DNA from: Brevibacterium sp. UCMA 11754
GTDB lineage: Bacteria > Actinomycetota > Actinomycetes > Actinomycetales > Brevibacteriaceae
Assembly (NCBI RefSeq): GCF_021532275.1
Contig: NZ_JACBOT010000029.1
Span: 124,001 to 188,000 of the forward strand
Length of the DNA stretch: 64,000 bases
Reading direction: 5' to 3'
Shown here: positions 43,071 to 50,516 of the stretch, one piece after another
Layout: every line of letters begins with the position of its first letter
How positions within the stretch are numbered: position 1 is the stretch's first letter
Program-made: the position numbers and the translations under genes
The notes under the pieces: model-generated
Seen by the model: only the letters and a program-made list of their open reading frames with translations
Told to the model about the DNA's origin: nothing
The model's database searches: none

Positions 43071-43241
43071 ATGAATGACTTCAGCATCGGCGACACTGTC
43101 CAGATCACCACAGGTCCGATGGAGCACAGCGTCGGCACCGTCGTCTACTTCTACGAGAAGCAAGGCAAGTACCTCGTACGCGTCGGAGCTTCGATGCAGG
43201 ACTACTACGCGCCCGACGAAATCGAGCTCTTCAACCCCTGA
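43071..43241 (+). CDS. 56-residue KOW/SH3-like protein
   Basis: This short gene starts at the ATG at 43071 and ends with TGA at 43239-43241. The product begins MNDFSIGDTVQITTGPMEHS, then VGTVVYFYEKQGKYLVRVG, the pattern of a KOW-type SH3 barrel (turn, GxxV strand, Y/F-rich strands) found in NusG and ribosomal proteins. Codon use matches the neighbours. It stands 57 bases after the dehalogenase on the same strand, and the next gene is convergent. It may bind RNA or be a structural barrel; no function is known. Confidence 0.65.
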   Translation: MNDFSIGDTVQITTGPMEHSVGTVVYFYEKQGKYLVRVGASMQDYYAPDEIELFNP

Positions 43242-43258
43242 GCCCACGCCATCCTTCG

Positions 43259-44056
43259 TCAGGCGACGAAGATGCAGAACGGGTGCCCAGCAAGGTCGGC
43301 GAAGACGTAGAGTGGCTCCTCGTCGTCGGCTCGGTCCAGGATCAGTCGAGCGCCGAGCCTTTCGGCGCGTTCTCGCTGCTTTTCGAGAGCTTTTCGATCC
43401 GTGACCGTGAAATCAAGATGGAGCTGCATGGGCACAGTGGGATCAGGCCACGTACTCCGTTCGAGCCTCTCGGTCTTCTGGAAGGTGATCATCCGCCGGC
43501 CCGCCTGGTCTGTGAGGACCAACCAGACGTCATCATCGGGGTCAGTGCCCTCAGGCGGTTCGTCACCGGGGCGGTAGACATAGCCGAACAGCTGCCGATA
43601 GAACTCGGCGAGCTCGCGTGGTTCGGTGGAATCGATGACGGTGTGCAGCAGTTGAGGATGGTCGCCGGTGCCTGACTTCTCCCCCTGCTCGTCGAGCGCC
43701 AGCGGAGTGAGTACGCCGATCTTCCAGTCGTCACCGACTCGCACGAGTTGGTACATGTTCCGCTCGTCCGGCGCACCGCCGTGATACCGCCAGGTGATGT
43801 CGGCCCAGATACTGTGACCAGCCTCGGCGACCACCTCGACGGCGACCTCAGCCTCGGTGACATCCGCGTACTGGCTGAAGGCCCCTGCGAAGAACTCTTC
43901 GGTCTGCCGCGCATCGGTCACAGCGATGCGCTGCCCGGGGAATTCGATCTGCGCCGGCACCGCGTAATGGTCGGCGATCGCGGCAGCATCCCGGTCGAGC
44001 AGAGCACGCCGGTAGCCGTCGAAGAATACTGTCGGAACATCGTTGTTCTCATCCAT
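43259..44056 (-). CDS. NTF2-like domain fused to VOC (glyoxalase-like) domain
   Basis: The ATG at 44056 gives 265 residues; an ATG at 44086 is possible. Residues about 5-130 form an NTF2/SnoaL-like domain (FFDGYRRALLDRDAAAIADHY and IWADITWRYHGG). Residues 135-265 form a VOC/glyoxalase-like domain (LLHTVIDSTEPRELAEFYRQ, then MQLHLDFTV and AGHPFCIFVA), carrying the VOC beta-alpha-beta pattern with possible metal ligands His and Glu. The fusion of these two small-ligand folds is unusual. It may act on a small organic compound or as a binding protein. Confidence 0.75.
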   Translation of the reverse strand: MDENNDVPTVFFDGYRRALLDRDAAAIADHYAVPAQIEFPGQRIAVTDARQTEEFFAGAFSQYADVTEAEVAVEVVAEAGHSIWADITWRYHGGAPDERNMYQLVRVGDDWKIGVLTPLALDEQGEKSGTGDHPQLLHTVIDSTEPRELAEFYRQLFGYVYRPGDEPPEGTDPDDDVWLVLTDQAGRRMITFQKTERLERSTWPDPTVPMQLHLDFTVTDRKALEKQRERAERLGARLILDRADDEEPLYVFADLAGHPFCIFVA

Positions 44057-44106
44057 GTCGCCAAGGATAGCGCGCGGCACTGACATCGCTGATTCCCGCG
44101 TCGGGC

Positions 44107-44370
44107 TCAAGGAGCCGTCGCTCGGCGGCTGGCACGAGTTCGCCTGACTGCGAGTACCAACGCAACGATGAGGAATGTGAGGGAGAGGCCCCACAACACG
44201 ATCGCGGAATAAGGAAAGATCGGCACGGAGGCGAGCGCCAGAGCTCCGACCGTCAGCATCAGCAGGGCGAGGATCCACCTGGTCAGCGGCGTCGCTTGCA
44301 TGACTGGCCCCCTTGATTTCAGTGCCAGACCCATCGAGTCCTCCGAGTCAGCATGGATCCTTGTCGACAT
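44107..44370 (-). CDS. Small two-helix membrane protein
   Basis: The 87-residue frame encodes two hydrophobic segments (WILALLMLTVGALALASVPI and YSAIVLWGLSLTFLIVALVL) with a basic C terminus. An internal ATG at 44301 (MQATPLTRW) may be the true start, which would give about 64 residues. It lies 50 bases upstream of the NTF2/VOC fusion gene on the same strand. No family is recognised; the hydrophobic pattern is the only support. Confidence 0.5.
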   Translation of the reverse strand: MSTRIHADSEDSMGLALKSRGPVMQATPLTRWILALLMLTVGALALASVPIFPYSAIVLWGLSLTFLIVALVLAVRRTRASRRATAP

Positions 44371-44441
44371 TCCGATGCCAGCTTAGGCAGGGGAGCCGAT
44401 CACTGGCAAGCAGTGTCAGCTCCCAATGAGAGGATGGCGTC

Positions 44442-47400
44442 GTGCCCGAGAACCGACCTGCCGCCCCTGCCGACTGGCGTGCCGCCTTCGCACCCCTCGC
44501 CGATGCGGTCCCGCAGTCTCACACGCCTGTGGCCCTGGGATTCGAACTCGTGGAGGTCGTGGCTCGCACCTGGTTCGAGCCGAAGCACTCGAATCTCCTG
44601 GCCAAGAACGAGGTCACTCCGGGCGCCAACCCCAGTCTGGCCATCCGTCCGCTCGTCCTCAGCGACTCCGGCAACTGGGTGAAGAAGTCTCTGACCTGGC
44701 GCAACATCGATCGCATGGCCCGACAGTTCGGCGCCGATCCTCGCCACCAGGAATGGTTCTCCCAGCTCGCCGGCCTGCGGACCCGGGACAAGACGGACTT
44801 CATTCCCGATGGTGCGCCGTACAACCTCGGCGACTTCCACACTCCCCTGCTGTGGCAGATGTTCACTCAGGGGAGGGAACTCGGCGTCGAGTTCGTCGGC
44901 GTCAATCAGGGCATGAGCATCCACATCGGGCGCCAGTCCAATGCAGTCATCGACGTCAACCGCGCGCAGGGGCAGCTGCGGGTCCAGCCGCGCGCCACCA
45001 TCGACGAACGCGACTATATACCCGGCCTCATCAAACCGATCTGGACGCACGGGTTCTTCGGCGTCGACATCCGTTCAGGCTTCACCGTGACCCTGGCCCC
45101 AGCCGCCGAACCGACGACGGAATCCGCGCTGTCGGTGTTCGACTCCCCCGGGCCGATCACCATCCCGGTTGACGAGGCCGAAGAGTTCTTCGAGGAGTAC
45201 TACCCGCAGCTGCGCACCAGCGCCGAGGTCGTCAGCACCGACGACACAGTGAAGTTCCCCCAGTTCAATCAGCCGCGACTTGTCCTGTTCATGGCGTTCG
45301 GGGCGAAAGACATCCTGAGTCTGCAGTGGTACTGGGAGTACTCGGGACCCAGGCGCACCCTGCCCGTGGTGCCACTGACCGAGCTCGGCACCTCCGCCAT
45401 CCGCAGCACTGCAGCCGGTCGAAGCACTGCAACGACCCCGACACCGAACCCCCGCGACAACCGTGACCTCGAGCATGAGGCCTCCGTCCTCAGGCAGGTC
45501 GAATCGATCCTCGCCGAGACCCAGCCACCCGGCCACCCCCGTGACATGGAACTCACGGACGCCGACACTGCGGACTTCGTCGTCAACGTCCTGCCCGAAC
45601 TCGAGGAGATCGAGCACGTCAAGGTCATCACGAGCGGGAAGAAGCAGCCCTACCGTGAGCTCGGCGGCGAACCGAACATCACGATCACCTCGGTCGAGTC
45701 GGAGAAGAACGATTGGTTCGACCTGGGATTCCAGATCACCATCGACGGCAAACCCATCCCCTTCGTCAAGCTCTACAAGGCCCTGGCTGCGGGGACGAAG
45801 AAGATCAAGCTCGTCGACCACACGTTTCTGTCGCTGAACAAGCCCGCCTTCGACAAGCTCAAGGCGCTCCTGGCTGAAGCAGATCTCATCCCCGAGTGGG
45901 AGCCGGAGTCCCCGAAGATCACTCGCCTGCATGTGGGGCTGTGGTCGGAGTTCGAGGAACTCGCCGATGAGACGCTTCCGGCCCCGTCTTGGCAGGAGTC
46001 CGCACAGGCCCTGCTCGACCTCGACCATCTGCCTGCCACCCAGGTGCCACATCTGGGTGGGGTCACTATGCGTCCCTATCAGGTGCAGGGTTTCCGGTGG
46101 TTGGCACTGCTGTACAGGTGCCACCTCGGCGGGATTCTGGCCGACGATATGGGACTGGGCAAGACTCTGCAGACTCTGGCGCTGATCGCTCATGCGCAGG
46201 CAGAGCTTCCGTTCCTCGTCGTCGCGCCCACCTCGGTGGTCGACAATTGGGCGACGGAAGCCGCGAAGTTCACCCCTGACCTCGACGTTCGTGTCGTTTC
46301 CGAGTCGACTCAGAAGAGGAAGGCCGCCCTCGCCGAGGTGGTCGCCGGTGCCGATGTCATCATCATGTCCTATGCGATGCTCCGACTGGACGAAGACCCA
46401 GTCTCTCGCCTCAGATGGGCTGGGTTCGTCCTCGATGAGGCGCAGTTCGTGAAGAACAGCTCCTCTCAGGTTCATCAGGCGGCGAAGTCGGTCAATGCAC
46501 CGTTCCGCCTGGCCCTGACGGGCACGCCGATGGAGAATTCTCTGCGCGATGTGTGGTCGCTGTTCGCCATCACAGCACCTGGACTGCTCCCCAGCGCCCA
46601 CCGTTTCGAGAAGGAGTATGTCCGGCCTATCGAAGTTGGTGAGGACCCCGGTCGGCTGAGGGGCCTGCAGAAGCGGATCAGACCGTTCATGCTGCGCCGG
46701 AACAAGGATCTCGTTGCTGCGGATCTGCCAGAGAAGCAGGAGCAGGTCATCAATGTCGAGCTCACTGCCGCTCATCGCAAGCTCTATGATCGAGTGCTGC
46801 AGAAAGAGCGGAAGAAGATCCTCGGCTTCATCGACAGCGAGTACGACAAGCAGCGCTTCATCGTCTTCCGTTCACTGACTCTTCTGCGCATGCTGGCGCT
46901 GGATCCGCGCATCGTCGACGGTGAGCACGAAGGCGTACCGTCGAGCAAGCTTGCGGCCCTGATGGACCGACTCGAGGATGTCGTTGCCGAAGGTCACCGC
47001 TCGATCGTGTTCAGCCAGTTCACGTCGTTTCTGACCAAGATCGCCGAAGACCTCGATCACCGAGGCATTCCCTACGTCGTCCTCGACGGCTCCACCAGGA
47101 ACCGGGGCAGAATCGTCGAAGAGTTCCGGACCGGTGCGGCACCGGTGTTCCTCATCAGCCTCAAGGCCGGCGGGTTCGGCCTCAACCTCACCGAGGCCGA
47201 CTATGTCTTCCTCATGGACCCGTGGTGGAATCCCGCGACAGAGAATCAGGCGATCGACCGTGCCCATCGGATCGGGCAGACGAAGAACGTCATGGTCTAC
47301 CGCTACGTTGCCGAGGGCACGATCGAGGAGAAGGTCCTCGCCCTGCAGAAGAAGAAGGCCGAACTCTTCGATTCCCTCATGACAGACGGCGGGGCCTTCG

Positions 47401-47477
47401 ACGGTCGCAGTCCAAACGGTCAGGCGTTCAGCCAGACGGTGACGGCCGAGGACATTCGGGGGCTGTTGGAGGGGTAG
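44442..47477 (+). CDS. SNF2-family DNA/RNA helicase (DEAD-like, RapA/HepA type)
   Basis: The 1011-residue protein starts at a GTG at 44442 with GAGAGGA upstream. An N-terminal region of about 540 residues is followed by the SNF2 core: Walker A DDMGLGKTLQTLALIA, VVAPTSVVDNW, Walker B VLDEAQFVKN, LALTGTPMEN, and the C-terminal helicase motifs VFSQFTSFL, FLISLKAGGFGLNL and AHRIGQTKNVMVYRY. Bacterial SNF2 proteins remodel protein-DNA complexes and many sit in defence islands. The last 169 bases recur at 48449-48617 on the far side of the HEPN/MNT module. The start codon is GTG; the N-terminal domain is not recognised. Confidence 0.93.
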   Translation: MPENRPAAPADWRAAFAPLADAVPQSHTPVALGFELVEVVARTWFEPKHSNLLAKNEVTPGANPSLAIRPLVLSDSGNWVKKSLTWRNIDRMARQFGADPRHQEWFSQLAGLRTRDKTDFIPDGAPYNLGDFHTPLLWQMFTQGRELGVEFVGVNQGMSIHIGRQSNAVIDVNRAQGQLRVQPRATIDERDYIPGLIKPIWTHGFFGVDIRSGFTVTLAPAAEPTTESALSVFDSPGPITIPVDEAEEFFEEYYPQLRTSAEVVSTDDTVKFPQFNQPRLVLFMAFGAKDILSLQWYWEYSGPRRTLPVVPLTELGTSAIRSTAAGRSTATTPTPNPRDNRDLEHEASVLRQVESILAETQPPGHPRDMELTDADTADFVVNVLPELEEIEHVKVITSGKKQPYRELGGEPNITITSVESEKNDWFDLGFQITIDGKPIPFVKLYKALAAGTKKIKLVDHTFLSLNKPAFDKLKALLAEADLIPEWEPESPKITRLHVGLWSEFEELADETLPAPSWQESAQALLDLDHLPATQVPHLGGVTMRPYQVQGFRWLALLYRCHLGGILADDMGLGKTLQTLALIAHAQAELPFLVVAPTSVVDNWATEAAKFTPDLDVRVVSESTQKRKAALAEVVAGADVIIMSYAMLRLDEDPVSRLRWAGFVLDEAQFVKNSSSQVHQAAKSVNAPFRLALTGTPMENSLRDVWSLFAITAPGLLPSAHRFEKEYVRPIEVGEDPGRLRGLQKRIRPFMLRRNKDLVAADLPEKQEQVINVELTAAHRKLYDRVLQKERKKILGFIDSEYDKQRFIVFRSLTLLRMLALDPRIVDGEHEGVPSSKLAALMDRLEDVVAEGHRSIVFSQFTSFLTKIAEDLDHRGIPYVVLDGSTRNRGRIVEEFRTGAAPVFLISLKAGGFGLNLTEADYVFLMDPWWNPATENQAIDRAHRIGQTKNVMVYRYVAEGTIEEKVLALQKKKAELFDSLMTDGGAFDGRSPNGQAFSQTVTAEDIRGLLEG

Positions 47478-47478
47478 G
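47310..47478 (+). repeat. Direct repeat copy 1: helicase 3' end
   Basis: This 169-base stretch is the last 56 codons of the helicase gene. It recurs at 48449-48617 without gaps and with nine mismatches. The toxin-antitoxin module begins immediately after it. Confidence 0.9.
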
Positions 47479-47481
47479 GGC

Positions 47482-47877
47482 TCAGTGCCTGAGCAGCCGT
47501 TCGATGATCTCGGGCACGCGCACAGTGACCGCGTCCCAAAACAGGTCGTCATTCATCACCGCATAGCCAGCGTGTGCGGCAATATTCCGAATCGCTCGAA
47601 TCGCAGCAAGTTCATCTCGGCTGAGCACCTGAGCCCACGGTTCAAACTCAGAACGCTCAGTCAGCGATGCCAACCGGATGATCACCATGCTCGCAATGTC
47701 ATAAGACGCGTCTCCATCGAAGAAGTCATCTCTCTCACCGGAAGCCACAGATTTCGCCCGATTCAGAATTCGTCTCAGCTCTTCTCGAATGTTTGACTCG
47801 TCATGAGTTGAGATCCTCGGCACTCGGCGCCGTGGCAGCGGAGAAAACCGCGCGTTCGAGCGCTCCTCGCCAGTCAC
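47482..47877 (-). CDS. HEPN-domain toxin (DUF86-like)
   Basis: The 131-residue protein belongs to the HEPN/DUF86 group: helix LRRILNRAKSVASGERDDFF, then FDGDASYDIASMVIIRLASL, and the catalytic RNase motif RNIAAHAGY (Rx4H, near residues 97-105) before a final helix. It pairs with the MNT antitoxin encoded upstream, overlapping by four bases (GTGA at 47874-47877). In HEPN/MNT systems the HEPN protein is a ribonuclease or growth inhibitor and the MNT protein neutralises it, often by AMPylation. The base composition is visibly less GC-rich than the helicase gene. It is convergent with the helicase gene, 4 bases apart. Confidence 0.88.
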   Translation of the reverse strand: MTGEERSNARFSPLPRRRVPRISTHDESNIREELRRILNRAKSVASGERDDFFDGDASYDIASMVIIRLASLTERSEFEPWAQVLSRDELAAIRAIRNIAAHAGYAVMNDDLFWDAVTVRVPEIIERLLRH

Positions 47878-48344
47878 AGTGGAATCGCTTCCCGTTTGGC
47901 TTCCCAGCCCGGGGGCTGCGGGCCGCTGTCGACGACAGCATCGACAGGGAACCCCGTGAGCCGCTGAACGTCATCCATGAAGAGTGCAAGATCGAAGAGA
48001 TCGATACCTTCATCTGGAGTGACGAGAAGATCGATGTCACTGTCGAACCCATCCTCCCCACGCGCCACCGAGCCAAAGACTCTTACGTTGCGCAGTCCTC
48101 GAGAGGCAGCAATAGCGAGAATTTCGTCAAAGTACTGAGCCAGAGCAAGCGACGGCCGGTAGTCCGCTGCTTCGAGCACTCGATCGAGCATTTCTTCCGA
48201 AACGTTCCGGGACCCAGATTCCATCTGAGCCAAACTTGGTTGGCGCAATCCAGCACGCCGAGCCAACTGTGTCTGCGTGAGTCCTGCATCAAGGCGCGCT
48301 TCGCGAATGAGTTCGCCCGGATTCTGCACTTGAAACCGTCCCAT
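47874..48344 (-). CDS. HTH-MNT fusion antitoxin (XRE helix-turn-helix plus minimal nucleotidyltransferase)
   Basis: The 156-residue protein fuses an XRE DNA-binding domain (about 8-65, GLTQTQLARRAGLRQPSLAQ) to a minimal nucleotidyltransferase (about 70-156) with the signature GSVARGEDGFDSDIDLLV (GSx10DxD). It starts at an ATG at 48344, with a TATATT box seven bases upstream, so the mRNA is probably leaderless. In MNT/HEPN systems the antitoxin AMPylates the toxin on a tyrosine. The fused helix-turn-helix allows it also to repress its own promoter, and a dyad lies at 48355-48369. Confidence 0.88.
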   Translation of the reverse strand: MGRFQVQNPGELIREARLDAGLTQTQLARRAGLRQPSLAQMESGSRNVSEEMLDRVLEAADYRPSLALAQYFDEILAIAASRGLRNVRVFGSVARGEDGFDSDIDLLVTPDEGIDLFDLALFMDDVQRLTGFPVDAVVDSGPQPPGWEAKREAIPL

Positions 48345-48351
48345 ACACTCA

Positions 48352-48369
48352 AATATAGCGCGATGCTAT
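48352..48369 (-). promoter_or_regulatory. Promoter and operator of the toxin-antitoxin operon
   Basis: On the minus strand TATATT (48352-48357) ends seven bases before the antitoxin ATG, so transcription would begin at or near the start codon (leaderless). ATAGC, five bases, GCTAT (48355-48369) overlaps it and is a likely operator for the antitoxin's own helix-turn-helix. Confidence 0.55.
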
Positions 48370-48448
48370 CGACGGCACCAGGTCACCAATTTGCAAGATC
48401 GTCGCACTCGCCTCAATTTCCCCTGGCCTTTGACTTCGACCTCATCGA

Positions 48449-48617
48449 GCCGAGGGCACGATCGAGGAGAAGGTCCTCGCCCTGCAGAAGAGGAAGGCTG
48501 AACTCTTCGACTCCATCCTGACCGACGGCGGGGCCTTCGACGGTCGCAGTCCAAACGGGCAGGCTTTCAGCCAGACGGTGACGGCCGAGGACATTCGGGG
48601 GCTGTTCGAGGGGTAGG
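48449..48617 (+). repeat. Direct repeat copy 2: orphan helicase 3' end
   Basis: This orphan copy of the helicase end matches 47310-47478 at 160 of 169 positions with no gap, and still ends in the same TAG. Five of the nine differences are silent and four give mostly mild changes (Lys/Arg, Leu/Ile, Met/Leu, Leu/Phe). It has no start and is not a gene. The rest of the 48345-48761 gap holds the toxin-antitoxin promoter to the left and the Fic upstream palindrome to the right. Confidence 0.9.
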
Positions 48618-48675
48618 ACTGCGATGCCAGCCGTCCGACCAAGATCCGCAATCTACATCAACAACGTCAGACACT

Positions 48676-48720
48676 CGCTTCAATATTTACTTTAGATACA
48701 CTAAAGTAAATATTGAAGCG
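48676..48720. promoter_or_regulatory. Perfect AT-rich palindrome upstream of the Fic gene
   Basis: A perfect 20-bp inverted repeat (48676-48695 and 48701-48720) with a 5-base loop lies 42-86 bases before the Fic ATG. It extends further outward with one bulge. The arms are AT-rich (CAATATTTACTTTAG), unlike the region. It could be an operator and promoter for the Fic gene, or a hairpin left by a mobile element. Confidence 0.5.
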
Positions 48721-48761
48721 AAGTGTTCACACTTACGCCCGCCCCGAGAGGAGGCCGTCCC

Positions 48762-49930
48762 ATGCCAAACACCGTCGAATGCCATTGGACGCCTCCAAAC
48801 CCAGCCGGTCTGAGCAAGAAGGACAGAGCGAGCCTCCGGGACGTATCGCGCGTACGTGCCCGATGAGCTGGCCAACACGCTCCCAGAACTCGGCCCCGAA
48901 GCGAAGCGTGCGGCAGACGACGCGGCGGTAGTCCTCGCTCGACTCGACGAGCGGATCAACGCATCCGGTAGCACCTACCTCAACCATCTGCTTATCCGGT
49001 CCGAAAGCATCTCCTCCTCGTGGATCGAGGGCAATCGACTCAGTCCGAAGAAACTGGCGGTTGCCGAGCGTCTGAAGTACGGCGATCGTGTGGCTCTCGA
49101 TGTCATCGCCAACGTACGGGCAACTGAAAACGCCATCGCCGAGATCGCCGACCCACTTCGGCCGATCAGCGTCAAGGACATCGAAGACCTCCAGCACTCG
49201 ATCGAGCCGCGGCTTGCCATTGGCCTGCGAGAAGTCCAGAACTGGGTGGGCGGCCCGGGCAACAGCCCGCTGTGCGCAGACTTCGTACCTCCACCACCGG
49301 CTGAGGTTCCACGGCTCGTCGCGAATTTGGCTGGGTTCATCACAGCCACGGAGGGCAACCCGGTCATCCGTGCAGCAATCGCCCATGCTCAGTTCGAGAC
49401 GATCCACCCCTTCACCGATGGGAACGGCCGAACTGGGCGAGCGCTCGTCCACACGGTCCTCAAACGTTCCGATGCACTCCGCACTGTGCTCGTACCGATC
49501 AGCACGGTCTTCGCCTCCAACACGAACGCCTATATCGGCGGCTTGACCGCATATCGCAAAGACCCGTCCGACCTTGATCAGTGGGTCATCGCCTTCGCCG
49601 AGGCGGTTGAAGCAGCCGCCGCAAGCGCTGCCCTCCTGGCCGAGGACATCGAAGCGCTGGATCAGACAGTTCGGTTCGATCTCGCCGAGCACCGTCGCGA
49701 AATCGGCAAGTCACCGGTCCACCCGAGGGCCGGTGGTCACCATCGATTCGGTGGCGGTCGAGCACGGAGTCACTCGCGCTGCTGCCCATCGGGCTCTCGT
49801 CGAGCTCGCCGAGGCAGGAGTCCTCAGGAAAACCAAGAATCACAAAGGCAAGATCGTCTGCTATTCGGCAGACCAGCACCTAGCGTATGTTGAGTTGACG
49901 GAGGCGAACCACCGGAGCCGAAAGGGCTGA
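48762..49930 (+). pseudogene. Fic-family protein (predicted AMP transferase), interrupted by two frameshifts
   Basis: Fic enzymes transfer AMP or other phosphates to target proteins. The catalytic motif HPFTDGNGRTGR (49405-49440) and the inhibitory motif in SSSWIEGN (S/TxxxE(G/N), just after 49006) are intact. The coding sequence changes frame twice: near 48836, where WTPPNPAGLSKKDRAS must join SGTYRAYVPDELAN after one extra base (C), and near 49725, where SPVHP must join GPVVTIDSVAVEHGVTRAAA. The ATG at 48762 has GAGAGGAGG at 48746-48754. The final segment is a winged-helix-like domain normal for this family. Without correction only a fragment from a GTG at 48856 would be made. Sequencing error is possible. 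Confidence 0.8.
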
Positions 49931-49939
49931 GCCTCAGCC

Positions 49940-50516
49940 TTATCGCTGGTCGACCTCGCCGAGGCGGTCGACGAGTCGAGCGATGATCCTGGCCCTTGCC
50001 TCATCGCTGTGTGCAGTGAGAATCGGCAGCATTGCTGAGTACCGCTCTGCACGAGTAAAGCGATCGAACGCGGCCTGGGCGGCTGGCGCCCCGACGAGAG
50101 CATCGCGAAGATCATCGGGAATGGTCACCTGCGCCTGTCCAAGGTACGCATTGGCCCAGCGTCCATCCGCTTTGGCAGCAGCGACCTCGGCGGCACCGCG
50201 CTCCCGCATTCGTCGGTCGTCGATCAGGCGTTGGACGATCTCAACATTGCGCTTCGACCAGTTCGAGCGGGAACGGCGGGGAGTGAAGGGCTGGACGAAT
50301 GCCGTTTCGTCGAACTTTCGACGTTGTCCGTCGATCCAACCGCTGCACAGGGCTTCTTCGAGAGCCGCCTGGTAGCTCAGAGATGTCCGTGGTGACGTTC
50401 TTCTTTGCAAGCAGCAGCCACACGCCGTCTGATGTGCCGTCATTGCGCGCCAGCCAGTCTCGCCACTCGGCAGTATCGGCGAGGATGAGCGGGTGGTGCT
50501 GGGGGTGCTCGGTCAT
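49940..50516 (-). pseudogene. YdeI/OmpD-associated family protein, frameshifted
   Basis: The first 46 or so codons (MTEHPQHHPLILADTAEWRD, then LLAKKNVTTDIS) and the rest (SYQAALEEALCSGWIDGQRR, SNWSKRNVEIVQRL) lie in different frames; the change is near 50385. The two parts together align with the intact paralogue at 59571-60152, which shows the same segments in one frame. The ATG at 50516 overlaps the stop of the alcohol dehydrogenase (50513-50516), so the gene was the second of an operon. The family is named after a bacteriocin-protection gene; its function is not known. Sequencing error is possible. Confidence 0.8.

Noticed and set aside
44442..47477. Large antisense open frame (about 566 codons) on the minus strand inside the helicase gene
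   Set aside because: It mirrors the helicase's codon pattern, lacks any recognisable domain and is fully covered by the well-supported plus-strand SNF2 protein.
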